A DNA stretch of 64,000 nt from Isoetes taiwanensis. Taxonomy: Eukaryota > Streptophyta > Lycopodiopsida > Isoetales > Isoetaceae. The DNA is taken from contig JAJEKV010000216.1 in assembly GCA_021234155.1 (NCBI GenBank), positions 808,001-872,000 of the forward strand. Direction: 5' to 3'. The position numbers and the translations under genes are program-made. The notes under the pieces are model-generated. The model saw nothing but the letters and a program-made list of their open reading frames with translations. It made no database searches and was not told the origin of the DNA. Positions 1 through 11,345 of the stretch are shown here, in pieces (within the stretch, counting starts at the first letter, position 1; each line of letters opens with the position of its first letter).

Positions 1-182
1 AAGAATGCAAGTAATGTTGAATGATACAAGATCTTACAGAAACAAAGAGGCAGGAAAGAGAAGAGCAAAATGTTACAACGAAGTAGAAATCTTATATTAA
101 AAGACGAGAAACAACAAGGGAAATCCAATCAGAAATACTGAAAAAAAAAAAAGAGAGGGAGACATAGGGGATGTGGGGAGGC

Positions 183-485
183 CTAGCAAAGGGGCTGGCC
201 ACAGCGGCGAAGGGCGAGGTTAAGGATGGGCTTCTGGAAACCGGGGAAGGCGAGTTTACAGAAGCAGGAGGAAGAGTGGAGGCCAAGGGGGCGGCAGCAG
301 GAGGAGGCGAAGTCGGAGATGCTACGGCGGTTATTCATCACGACCCGCTGGCATTTGTTGTAGGCGTCCAGCATCCCGTTTACGTTGCAGGCCTGGGCCT
401 CCGCCGGAGCAGCCATGAATAACAGGGCCATCGCCACCGCCGCTGCAACAATCGCCCACACTGCTGCCTTGCCCGCCATCGCCAT
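183..485 (-). CDS. Non-specific lipid-transfer-like protein (8-Cys motif), secreted
   Basis: Predicted 100-residue secreted protein of the plant eight-cysteine (nsLTP/2S albumin/hydrophobic seed protein) class, which binds or moves lipids in the cell wall. Residues about 7-30 form an Ala-rich hydrophobic signal peptide ending near AEA. The mature part has eight cysteines at 33, 45, 63, 64, 74, 76, 95 and 100, giving C-X11-C-X17-CC-X9-CFC-X18-C-X4-C; the last residue is itself Cys. The reading frame is intact and has no intron. An in-frame GTG lies 27 bases upstream, but the first ATG (483-485) is the better start because a TATA box sits 38 bases before it; a second ATG at 477-479 is also possible. 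The CXC centre is Phe, as in type 2 LTPs, but the C-terminal spacings are shorter than those of types 1 and 2, so the subclass is uncertain. Confidence 0.82.
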   Translation of the reverse strand: MAMAGKAAVWAIVAAAVAMALLFMAAPAEAQACNVNGMLDAYNKCQRVVMNNRRSISDFASSCCRPLGLHSSSCFCKLAFPGFQKPILNLALRRCGQPLC

Positions 486-522
486 CGCCTCGCCTTGCCT
501 TGCCTTCGCCACCCTTCCCTCC

Positions 523-529
523 TTATATA
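523..529 (-). promoter_or_regulatory. TATA box of the nsLTP gene
   Basis: On the minus strand this reads TATATAA, 38 bases upstream of the ATG at 485. The implied 5' untranslated leader is very short. Position and sequence fit a plant core promoter. Confidence 0.6.
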
Positions 530-579
530 CGCCTTTCCTTCCGTCGGTGCCCCTCGCGAATTATGCAGCTTTTTAGCTC

Positions 580-3056
580 GGTTACTTACCCTAGTTTAAC
601 CTTCTTTTCTCCTTCCAACCAATATTCTCTAAGTGTGTCCTCGTTCCTGCCTCATTCAAGTTCATTTTATCAAGAATGAAAACTTGCTGCACAAAACCTA
701 TAGAATCCAGTCATTGCTTACCTTTGACGTAGTATGGAACAGGAAAGGGTCAGGCATTCTTGCCATCCCCTTGACCTATAAAACCGAGCACCGTTTAAGG
801 CACGACCGGATTCTCGCAGATAGGGGCATGGCAAAAAATGCCCTCCCCTTCCCGCTCCACATCACAACATGGAAGTTGGGTCGCCTCTTTTGTCCGGGGA
901 TTCTTTTGTTGCAATGGAATGGAAATTGATTGATAGATTCAGATTCAAACTTTTACAGGACAACAATAAAAAACTCCCTCTCAGAAGCAATTCAGCTCCC
1001 CAACTTCCATGTAGTTGAAAGTAAAAGTTATCAAGGATTCTGCAATTGTTGCAGAATCCCCCTCCCAAATTCGCTTCCTCTTTACCTCGCTAACTAACAT
1101 CTTTCCTTATCTGAATCCCAAGTCCCTCAATAAAGAGGTACCACTACCTTATGATCTTTAATTCCCTCAATGAAGAGGGCCCAAGTCCTGCTCCATGATT
1201 TCTACCCTAAAATAGTACATTTCTTACATTCATTATAACATATTAAATGGCTATGTGGGAATGGTAACAACGTTTTTCTTCCTTGTCACGATCATGCAAT
1301 CCCACAACCACTCTAATACAGAATAAGCACCCTTGCAATTTATTGACCAACCAATCAAGAATCCAACTACCTCCTTTGCCTTACCCTAACCTTCACTATG
1401 TTTTCTTTTATTGCTACTAAGGCTACCATTTGGACAACTTTTGATTGAGGTCTACGTTGGGGACCTTCAAAGTTACACTTAGTAGTTTAGTTCTAGGCCA
1501 TATGCACCAAATCTATGTCACATAAAAGAACTAAACTACCTAGCTAAATGTCTTCGCACAACCAAGCCAGCATTCATTGTTTCATTTTTTGTCTCTTCAT
1601 CGCTTATCCATTATAAAGAACTCAAAATACAATAATAAAAGCACTTAAGATCTTAATATATCCATTGCATACTTACATATATCTATCTAACCATGTATAC
1701 GTATACATACCAAAGGCAAAGACACCTCATGTTTGAGCAAGAGGCTCGGGAGCAAAATGATTGGGCAATTTAACTTTCTCCTTAGTATGAAACTAGACTC
1801 ATTAACGCGGTAGAGATTTGGAAGGGAAAATTTTATGGCTTCTTGATTTGGGTCCTATTTTCAAAATTTGGTTACAACACTACTTGCATGCATCATTAAA
1901 CAAAATTACACAAATGTGTTTGTTTTTTCATGCTTCTAAAACTAAGATAAAATATTTTTTTTCTTTGAAACCGTAGAATAGGTGACGATGCATTTGCAAG
2001 GAGATGTTTTCGATAAATTCATTGTTCTTTTTATAATGCTTACTGCGACATGGAAATCATACAATATTTTCTAGAAGACATCAAGTAGGGCATGGACTTC
2101 GCAAGATTAGCGGTGAAGAGGCTTTATAAGTATTCCATTCTTAGACCATTCCAATTCCAAAGAAAGCTTGCTTACTTGTATCAAGAGAATAAAACTGCAC
2201 TTTGTTTGTCAAAATCCATCATAGTCGGGGCCTGGTTTTGAGCTTTAAACAGCTTTAATAAAAACGCCTTTGCACATAGCTAGTCTACATTAAGAAATAG
2301 ACCTGGCAAGGTCCAGGCAAACAGACTGCTAAATACATTTCTCAATCAAGGATCACATCCATTGTGCATCCACTTCATGTATATGCCGCGAACGCCGCTA
2401 CCAAAGGAACTACCTACAAATCAGTCCCAAAGATATAATGCCCCGGTAGCTCCATTGAGCACCACAACAAAGCAAGTTATTACCCTTTCAAAATATTCTT
2501 ACACTTGAAATGACAGAGCCACATATACCCTCACAGATAGTATTTTGATCCCGCATAATAAAAAGGACAAACACTTCAATCATAGCTATTCATGGCTATT
2601 CAGTTATAAAGGACTACAAACATTGTCCGGGCTCATTCCTCACTTATGCTATCAGCCATGCAAATCTTTGTTTGAGAGCTTTTTGACAAATAAGGGGATG
2701 GGTAAAAAAAGAGGGACAATCATCCTATAGGACAAATTAATTTCACGCCGTTATGGGCTTAAATCTCATATGACTTGCTATCTCTCAATGAAGATTTTAA
2801 TTCAACTAAGGGAATTTTCAACCATATAATCACATGAAATATTTAGCACGCAGAACTTTACTCGAAAGCATGTGGAAAGAAAGTATAAAATATAAACCTA
2901 CCATACCTAAATATTTAGCAAGCGTAACGTTACTATGAGCATGTGAAAGAAGTGTAAAATACAAATCTAACCTTTCAAAAAAGGATATGCCCGATAAGCT
3001 TGATCATTACAAAAAAAATAGCACGTGAGCCGCCAAGTGCGTGATTCGTCTGAACG
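580..3056. other. Intergenic, no gene recognised
   Basis: AT-rich sequence with only short unrelated open frames on both strands. I saw no conserved motif, splice-consistent exon chain or LTR signal. The one structured element is the hairpin at 1035-1059. Confidence 0.5.
1035..1059. repeat. Perfect inverted repeat (11-bp arms, 3-bp loop)
   Basis: GGATTCTGCAA, a TTG loop, then TTGCAGAATCC: exact complementary arms. The sequence GGGGATTCT at about 897 echoes one arm. No function is assigned; it may be the end of a small decayed element. Confidence 0.6.
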
Positions 3057-4830
3057 TAAAGCTTATTTGCATGAGAACTTGATAAAGAAAAACCCATTAA
3101 TGTGTCACTACTGGGTGGACTAAATGCAAGACGCCACAATGTACATTACATTGGAATGAATTCTTCAAAAGACTCGTGAGAAAGCATGCCCATCTTGCTA
3201 TCCAAGAACAAACACAATTTTTGAGCTTCAAGAAATTTAACCAAAGCAAAAATATAGATCATAAATCTTTGAGTTTTCAAATACATCGATGCAAGGCTAA
3301 TGAATTTTATGCTCAACTTATCGGGCAAACCTTAATGGGCTGGTGACAAAGCACAAATTGTTCTCGTGAGCTCATTGATCATAGAATATGGGTCCGAAGG
3401 AAAAGCTTATTTGCATGAGAACTTTGATAAAGAAAAATCCATTAATAGGTCACTTTTGGGATCGGATGCAAGACGCCACACCGCTGCACTACATTTTGCA
3501 TTCGACATCATAACGCATATTACATTGGAATGAATTCTTCAAAAGCAAATAGGGCACACCTAGACTCAGAGAAAATAGGTCCATTTTGCTATCTGCAAAT
3601 TCTTGAGCTTCAAGAAATTTGCAGCCGAAAAGGCTATGCACTACCTTATTCAACTCAAAACCGGCCCCTATATGACAACTATACCCAAACCAAAGCAAAA
3701 CTATAGATCATAAATCTTTTGAGTTTTCAAATACATAACATGCAAGGCTAATGAATTTTATGCTCTAATATCAGCTTATTAGCAAACCTTAATGGGCTGG
3801 TGACAAAGCACCTAATTCATCTCCTTGAAAGTCATGCAACCGAATCCAGCTCAATGAAAATCCTGCAAATAGTATTTGTCAGAGTTAGTGGTTGTCAGGG
3901 CTCATTGATCATAGAGTATGGGCATTCCTGCAGCGTAAACAAAGATAGAGAAATGATCTGAAGTAATAGTCTTCGAATACAGGAAGGAACAGGGGGAGTA
4001 GCCTCACCGGCAGCCCAAATTGATGGCTTGCTCCAAAAGTGAAGAGGGACTCGAATCAAAAAAAGAAAGTAGAAACAAGAAGAGCATAACTTCCTCCGCT
4101 TGGGGAGGAGCATAGGTTTCATGCTTTTGGGAGGCCGTAATAAAACGAACCTTGGGGTCCAGGGAAGAGCTTCCTTATTGGAATGAATTCTTCAAAAGTA
4201 AATAGGCGACTGGACTCGAGAAAATAGGTCCATCTTTGCTATGCGCAAATTCTTGAGCTTCAAGAGATTTGCGCCGTTAAAGGCTATGCACTACCTTATG
4301 TGAACTCAAAACCCGCCCCTATATGACAACTATACCCACCAAAGCAAAACTATAGATCATAAATCTTTGAGTTTTCAAATACATACATGCAAGGCTAATG
4401 AATTTTATACTCTAATATCAGCTTATTAGCAAACCTTAATGGGCTGGTGACAAAGCACGAATTCATCTCCTTGAAAATCATGCAACCTCGAATCCAAACT
4501 CAATGAAAATCCCGCAAATAGTATTTGTCGAGTTAGTTGGTTGTCGTGGCTCATTGATCATAAGAGTATGGGCATTCTCGCAGCCAGATTAAACAAAGAT
4601 AGAGAAATGATCTGAAGTAATAGTCTTCGAATACATGAAGGAACAGGGGAGTAGCCTCACCCGCAGCCAGATTCGATGGCTTGCTCCAAAAGTCAAGAGG
4701 GCTCGAACGCAAAAAGAAAGTAGAAACAATAAGAGCATAACTTTCGTGCTTTGGGAGGAGCATAGCTTTCATGCTTTGGGAGGCCGTAATAAAACTAACC
4801 TTGGGGTCCGTGGAAGAGCTATCCAAATCT
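3057..4830. repeat. Tandem duplication, ~650-bp unit, two full-length copies plus a partial
   Basis: Three related blocks lie head to tail: a short one at about 3057-3399, a long one at about 3400-4176, and one at about 4177-4830. Shared markers include the stretch starting ATTGGAATGAATTCTTC (3524 and 4177), the GCTCATTGATCATA segment (about 3900 and 4550), and the block around CTTTCATGCTTT(T)GGGAGGCCG (about 4115 and 4765). Offsets are 649-653 bp. The first block shares the head (AAAGCTTATTTGCATGAGAAC) and the middle but lacks the tail. The copies differ by many small indels. I recognised no coding capacity. Confidence 0.75.
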
Positions 4831-6590
4831 TCAAGGATCACCAAGCAACCTTTCCCCGATCTATTCAGATCAGTAATCGCTCGAAATTTCAAAAGTTCAA
4901 AGGCATCTCATTTGACAATGGAAAGCTTGAGAATGCTTAGAATAGTACCGAGCGTATTGTAGTCTCGCCATAGCTGAACGTTTTGCAACAGAGCATCATT
5001 CGTATAAACGCCATGCAAATGGAAGCAATCTCGATGGTTAATATGAGCAATATCCGCCAAGATCAAAAAAAAGCCATCGCCATAGGTAGCCGGGTTTGCC
5101 AGTCTTCCAATTTTTAGAGCTATAGGTCGTCCGGAGTGGTTTGAAATTGACGATACAACCAAAAACATCCCGGAGTTGGGGAAAGGGAACGCCGCGATGC
5201 GGGGCGTTCCATGCGGCCCACAGCACAATTACCAACACCTTCCCATTTTTAAAAGAAGATAGATGTTTTATCGCCCACCTGAGACCAAGTAGCCTATATG
5301 TAAAGCTCTTACCAAGTCATCGATAGAGAATACCTTCCTTGACCAATATCACCACCTTTAAGGTTCATATAGGTTTATCTATTTTTGGAGTGAAAAAATC
5401 TTGCGCCATGCTTGCCCTAAATTCATAAGGCTTAGCAAGAGTATTTTATATGATCGAAGCTAATGACCCTTGCATTCAAAATGATTACATCTTTGAAAAA
5501 TTTACAAGTACATTCTCAAGCTGATGGATTACACAACACAAGTTCTAAGTATACTATCACAAGCCTTTGTCAAACATTGTCAAACATACAACATACTCGA
5601 TCCATCTTCCTTCTTCCATTTTATGTCAAATTCGAAGGCGTTTCTACAAACGTTTGAGCTTCATAGATACCTACAATAGATTGCATTCAGATTTAACAAC
5701 ATTGCACGCCACACAGTCGGTATGAAGCTCCACACACACTCGACATTCATATGAAAAGCCAATGTTCTAGCCAACAATGAAACAAGCATTTAAGTTGCTA
5801 CCGCAGAATGCCGGGCACCATAACTAGTCTCTATAATTTATCTTTTATATGCCAACAAAATTGGCTCGCCATTGGGATCAATACAAGTGCAGACTTTATC
5901 TTGATGTGCAATGCTCCAAACTTCAACGATCCTAGCCCTTATCCTCATAAATATATATTCACTCTTCTTTCATATAATATGCCCGCTTCTAGTCATCGAT
6001 AACACGTTAGTTCTAGAACAACTATATCTCCAATTCAAGACCTCTCACAAATGTATTCATGCATCGATCGCTCCGTGAGCCTTAGGTGGTCTTTATGGAC
6101 TTAAAATAATATCTATCTAAATATCTTTATATCCAAAGATTTCATCTTGAATGTATAGTATATAGCAAAAAGACAAGGGGGTTACAACAGAATTATAAAT
6201 CCATTTGGTAAAAGGACGATTCATTCAACATCGGCAATCATGCATATACTTTTATCATCTAGTATGCTAAGGCTATACGATATACACGCTATACGAATAT
6301 TGATCTCTAGTCTGCTAACACTATAGGGTGTACATAATACACCAACATTGTCCAATGAGTCCTTTCCATTGCATGACCTCATAAGTACTTAAATCCAAGA
6401 ATACACATAAATCAATTGAGCCCTTGGTCATTCCTACATAAGTGGAGAGATTCACATTTGCTCATGTGAAGTGAATCCGACATGTTTATGGTTTTTCTGC
6501 TTGAAATCCACAAATCATATTTAAATGAGTGTCGTAATCATGTGTTCTAGAGTGTATGATTGCCATATGTATACAAGGAAATACTTTGTC
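4831..6590. other. Intergenic, no gene recognised
   Basis: The longest open frame is a 106-residue minus-strand frame at 4908-5228 overlapping a 66-residue one; neither shows a family motif I know. Nothing else is supported. Confidence 0.4.
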
Positions 6591-6596
6591 TTGAAG

Positions 6597-6785
6597 CAAA
6601 ATGACAATGGGATCATAGAGGGAGCATATACCAAAATCTCCCTCAAGTCCATGGCTGCAGGTAAAAGCACAGGGCCAGATGGGCTATAACATGAATTTTA
6701 TGTAGAATTATGGGAGGAAATGAAGGATGATCTGCCAAGATACTAAACCCAGCAATTAATGCAGTTCATATTACCTTGATTGGGA
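6597..6785 (+). mobile_element. LINE fragment (segment just before the reverse transcriptase)
   Basis: The plus strand encodes a short stretch containing GKSTGPDGL followed by an aromatic-rich EFYVELW segment. This is the conserved block just before the reverse transcriptase of L1-type LINEs (usually GKAPGPDG, then EFY). It stops at about 6785, where a family A element begins. Only a scrap remains, with a stop codon inside the conserved block. Confidence 0.6.
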
Positions 6786-6789
6786 TTTA

Positions 6790-8660
6790 AGAAGTGAAAA
6801 TGATAATAGGTGGGCCACTTGGGCTGAAGATTCTCTGGGAGAATTATCAGAAGAAAAGATTAGGTCTCTTAAACGGGTTAAGATGCCAAATTTTGATAGA
6901 AATAATTGGTCTAAAAAAATTACTTAAAATGGGAGCAAGATTGCAAAGACATGGTAACAATGGCATGTTGAGATCAACTGCTAGGATATTGGTCGCTAGG
7001 GAGTTATTTGAAAAGTATGTTGAATTCAATGCATAGAGTATGCTACACAAAGTAGGAGGGATGGGGAAAGGCAGTTGTTGAGAAAAGGTTGCCTTCTCAT
7101 TGTACTCAAAAAAGTAATTTAAAGGAAAAATGCACCTCTTCATGAGCGTAAAGTGAATTCTATTAATCAAGATTCAAGTAGTCTATGAAGCAAGCACTTT
7201 AAGCATGTCTTTATAGATACTTCAAACAGCTTTGCAAAGTGCAACTTGTGTGCTAAATTGAGGGAGACTCTAGATAAGATAAAGCAACCAAGTCTAAGGG
7301 CTAAGATAAGGGAGCAAATGAAAGATCATAAGACCTAACCAACTTTCATGTAGATCCACTTATTGTATGTGGAGGACATTGTCTCAGATAGAACCTTAAA
7401 AACTATGCTTTATACATGATAAGGTAGAAGACATGTCTTCCACAAAATAGTTATGTACCAAACATATGTGGAAGAGTTTATCCCTCGCAACTATCCATAA
7501 CGAAGGCAACTTTGAACGCAAGTGACTTCAACTTACTATGGCCATTTTAGTCTAGAGTTGTGGAGTGATGGTCTAGACTTTCATATTTGTAGTGTGATGA
7601 GATGTTTGAGAAACTTTAAGAATGGTTATACTAGAGACCTCCACAACCCAGAAGCCATGCAGTCATTGTTTGGTGCTTTGTTGGATGGGCATCCTAATAA
7701 TATTAAGCAGGTCAATAAAGCAAGGTTTATAAGAATACATGATAGTGAACATGTTGAAGCTTCAAGTTTACGTCATAAGCCTCAAGAGTTACCTAGAAGA
7801 TTTCTCTTGTAACTTGACAACTGTATAGGTCAAAATAAGAATAGATGGATGTTCTCATTTTTATCATATTTGACAACTGTGGGTATCTTTGAGAGAGTCA
7901 ACTTGCATTTCTTAATGCCCGGACATACGCATGACGATGTGGATGCATTGTTTGGAAAGTATAATCATGTACAATAGACTGTGACAAATCTATCGAGGTT
8001 AATAGAACTTTATGCTCAATGCACCTCTCCAACTTCCATAGTGTTGCTCACACAAAAAGTGCCTGATTGGAAGGTCTTTGTAGAGGATTATACATTAGAT
8101 CTTGAGGATTCTAGACCTCTATAATTCACATTCTATGTCGAGGAAGGATTCCAAAATTCCAATGGACGATGAGAACTTCGGATGGTTGTTGGAGACCTCT
8201 TGGAGGATCCAAAATTTGGAAAAGGAGTGAGAATGATCCCAAGTCACAAAAGATACCCAAGGGTCAACCAAAAGACCTAAAGCCATACTTTGAAGTGGGG
8301 CATTTGAAGAGGACAAGGGATGGTATTAATGACTACATCAAGCATTGGAATAGTAGACCCGATGACGTAAAATAGTGCAAAGATAGATTATTGAAGAAAT
8401 GTGCATCAATTCTTCGGGGAAAGTGGATACGCCTTGTGATGAACTTAAAGGTGGTTGGCTTCCTAAAGGTAGGCGGAAGAGCTTGGTAGAAGCAGATGTC
8501 GTTGATGATGACATTAGTAGCATACGTAAGTCAATGGCATCTCGCCCCGCCGATAAACATTATGTTGGTCCAAGGAAAGATAGACCTAAATATCTTGGCA
8601 TGGAGAGTTATGACCTGAAGATAGATTTAACTTGCCATCAATTCACCCTTGTAAAATCAT
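6790..8660 (+). pseudogene. Family A element, copy 1: DUF7869-like protein, decayed
   Basis: Spread over three frames, this codes for a protein of the type I associate with DUF7869, a probable transposon protein of unknown chemistry. In order: a segment with HGNNGML and KYVEFNA (about 6950-7035); a Cys pair in FAKCNLCAKLRE (about 7240); GHFSLELWSDGLDFH (about 7540); LDNCIGQNKNRW followed by FLMPGHTHDDVDALF (about 7810-7970), the conserved D/N...NKN...GHTH core; and a C-terminal PKGQPKDLKP segment (about 8255). The copy on the minus strand at 39.4-41.2 kb matches it block for block. Frameshifts and stops make it non-functional as given. That the core is RNase H-like is my inference. Confidence 0.65.
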
Positions 8661-9204
8661 AGTATATGGAGACCTTTCTTGTGTGGATGGAATACACCAT
8701 CTTAGATATTTGCACAAAAGCAGATGACTGTAATTTAAATAAAGTGTGAGTGGAGTGGTGGTGTCCTGTACACTAGTTGACCAATGTGCAGGACAAAGAA
8801 AGGTATACAGATTGTTGGACAAAGAAGTGGAGAAGGAATTTCCGTGATCCACTGTGGCTTGACATAGCCTCTATAATATTTTCATGGGTTCCAGCAAAAA
8901 ACTCCAACGAGAAATTCAAGGGTCACAATCCCTCTCGATGTTCAAAAAAAAGTTATAATATCCTTGGCGATCAACCATCCGAAGTGACTCAAAATGTATT
9001 TAGTTCATTTGTATTTGTTTATGTGTGAGCTTATATATATAAATACCTCGATTAATAATTTTTTTGTGTGTTTGATATGTGTACTTCTATTTGTGATCTT
9101 GTGGTTAATTGCAAAGTGGAATAATATGTGTGAAATAGTTTTATTTGAAAAAAACTTCAATCCAAAAATTGTCCCAAAATTAAGACGTAATCCCAAAATA
9201 AATG
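8661..9204. other. AT-rich segment, probably tail of the family A copy
   Basis: An 83-residue plus-strand frame at 8777-9028 has no recognised motif and may be the decayed C-terminal end of the family A protein. From about 9000 to 9200 the sequence is AT-rich with no visible coding signal. Confidence 0.3.
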
Positions 9205-11140
9205 AATGATGGTTAGAGGGAGATAGTCGATTGGGAAAGATAATTGACTACAAGTATCTATGACTACAAGGGAGATAATTTCACCTTTTGTGTTCAAGGA
9301 CCATTCGATTGTTTTGAAAGAATCAAAAGGAAGCCGAAGCTTCGATTAGTTCTCTCGGGAGACTAATCCCATCGATCGTGGCAAACACGGGAGTTCGTGG
9401 TGTGGGCAATAGACCGCTGGCCTTTCCCTATTGTTTGAGAAGCCGCATAATTACCGCATGACATTTTGGTATCAAGTGTAATGGTAGATCGCAGAACCCG
9501 AGAATGTTTTTGACAATGGTCTAAAGGGTGCGGGCAGCCAGTGGATGGTATGCTAGAAGTTCACCCCGCTGATGATGGCCTATCGCCACCGCAGGCGGGA
9601 CATCCACTTGGATGATGATCTGCCCAAATTGAATTCAAGGCAAACGTTGAGGCATCCAAGGAAGATGGCACTTAAATGAACTTGAGGAGGCGGTTACCAT
9701 GGAAGGGGCGTAAAGGATGCCAACGTTCGAAGCATATGCTTCAAGTTGAGCCTACAAGCTTTAAGCTTGCGAAGAGATTTGGCTAGGAAGCTGGTTGGTA
9801 GGGAAAAGTCATGTAAAGCCCAAAGGATTCTTTGAATGGAAGGCTAAAAGGACCGGGGTGTTTCTCGACTGGGTGATCTTCCAAAAGCAAAAGAAAAATC
9901 CGCCACGAAAAACAGATGGATAACCCTAAGGAAGCTAGCACTAAAACTAAATATCCAAGGAATGTTATAATCGCTGCAGTGGCATTATACTTGGGATTGT
10001 ACAAAGCCACGTATGATTAAAAAGTCTTAGGTGGTACCTCCAAAGGAAAAATGAGGTTAAATCCTTATCGGTCTCGCGGAAGAGGATATGGTAAGTCCTA
10101 CACAAGCTTATGCCGATAATGTAATAAGGTTGTTAGGAAGGATCAACAAAGAAGGACTCGATTGTCTTGATTGACTTTGGGAGTACTCACAACTTTATTT
10201 TTGCAAATGTGGTGGAGGAACTGGTTTGGCCCGGCAAGCCCTCCTTATGTTATTGAGACTGCGGTTGTCCCAAACTCAAGACCATCATCAACAAACGTGG
10301 GGCGTTCGGTTGAAGTTGGTGGGCAAGGAGACTTGTGATGCTGCCCCTATAATCATTGATTTTGATATTGCTAAGCTAGACTGCTATGATGTGATTCTGG
10401 GAATCCAATACATGCAAAAAGCTCACCGGTCATTTTATGGTCATCCCACACTATAATGATCAAAATTTAATCTAGGAAAACAAGTACTTTCCATGCCTTA
10501 TCTTATGTGGGGCCTGAAAATTGTTGTTCTGCCATTGAGGCAAAACGATGTTTGTAAGTTAATAAACATAGCTTTTTCTTGATGTATATCATGCCTAATG
10601 ATGTCATGGTTAAGCCTTGTAATTCTATGGATGCAAATATTGAACTAGGTTCAGATGTAAATCAAGAATTACAAAACCTTTTGGAAAGATTTAAAGACGT
10701 TGTTCCAAAAAGGTTGCCAAAAGGGCTACCACATTCTCGAGGAGTTGAGCATGAAAGTGTGCTTGAACCAGGGGTCAAGCTAATGGTGCGGCTCAGATCA
10801 TCTTAATTCTCTAGAGTTAAAGGAAGTTACGCATCAACTTAAAGAATTGCTTGCAAAGGAATTTATTAAGCCTAATAAGTCACCTTTTGTAAGTCCGGTT
10901 TTGCTTTGGGAATGTGCGTAACAAGGCAACTATAAAGGATAGATATATGTTGCCTCGGATAGATGATATTCTAGATTGACTTGTTGGAGCCAAGTGGTTC
11001 ACTAAGATTGATTTGCATAGTGGATATCATCAAATTAGGATCCGGGAAGGTGATGAACCTAAGACAGCATTTAGAACTCATTAGGAGCATTATGAGTTCT
11101 TAGTGATGCCGATTGGTCTTATGCAACCTTTAATGAGAAA
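9205..11140 (+). mobile_element. Truncated Ty3/Gypsy retrotransposon
   Basis: A likely 5' LTR ends in CA at about 9463 (its start near 9205 is a guess), followed after a few bases by TGGTATCAAG (9467-9476). This resembles a primer-binding site for initiator-Met tRNA (usual TGGTATCAGAGC), with a mismatch near its end. A disrupted gag-like region follows, then protease and reverse-transcriptase pieces. The element stops inside the reverse transcriptase at about 11140; no RNase H, integrase or 3' LTR follows. Confidence 0.65.
10226..11135 (+). pseudogene. Gypsy pol fragment: protease and start of reverse transcriptase
   Basis: At about 10370-10420 the frame reads AKLDCYDVILGIQYM, matching the C-terminal DVILG block of Gypsy proteases. 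At 10640-10790 comes the linker with LPKGLPHSRGVEHE, which precedes the Gypsy reverse transcriptase. After a frameshift, about 10930-11110 encodes KDRYMLPRIDDIL and [20 protein letters not shown], the fingers/palm motif of the Gypsy reverse transcriptase. The YVDD catalytic region is missing because the element is truncated. Several stops interrupt the frame. Confidence 0.8.
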
Positions 11141-11304
11141 AATATAATAGTGATTCAATGCCAACTTATTTATTTCTGCAGGAATTCCACCTTACTGCAT
11201 GATTCCCACTCAAAAGAATGTGACGCACTTTAATTAAATGGTGCTTTCATGTTTAATGAACCACTCTTACATTTATAAGTTAATGAGATAATCCATTTCA
11301 CGGA

Positions 11305-11345
11305 GAGAGAGGGGGGGAGGGAGGGAGGGAGAGAGAGAGAGTGTG
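11305..11345. repeat. Low-complexity (GA)n/(GGGA)n tract
   Basis: A run of GA dinucleotides mixed with GGGA/GGGG units, followed by a short GT run. It is a simple-sequence repeat with no coding signal. Confidence 0.7.

Noticed and set aside
171-422. Plus-strand frame over the nsLTP gene
   Set aside because: It is the GC-rich shadow of the intact minus-strand gene, which has the signal peptide and eight Cys.
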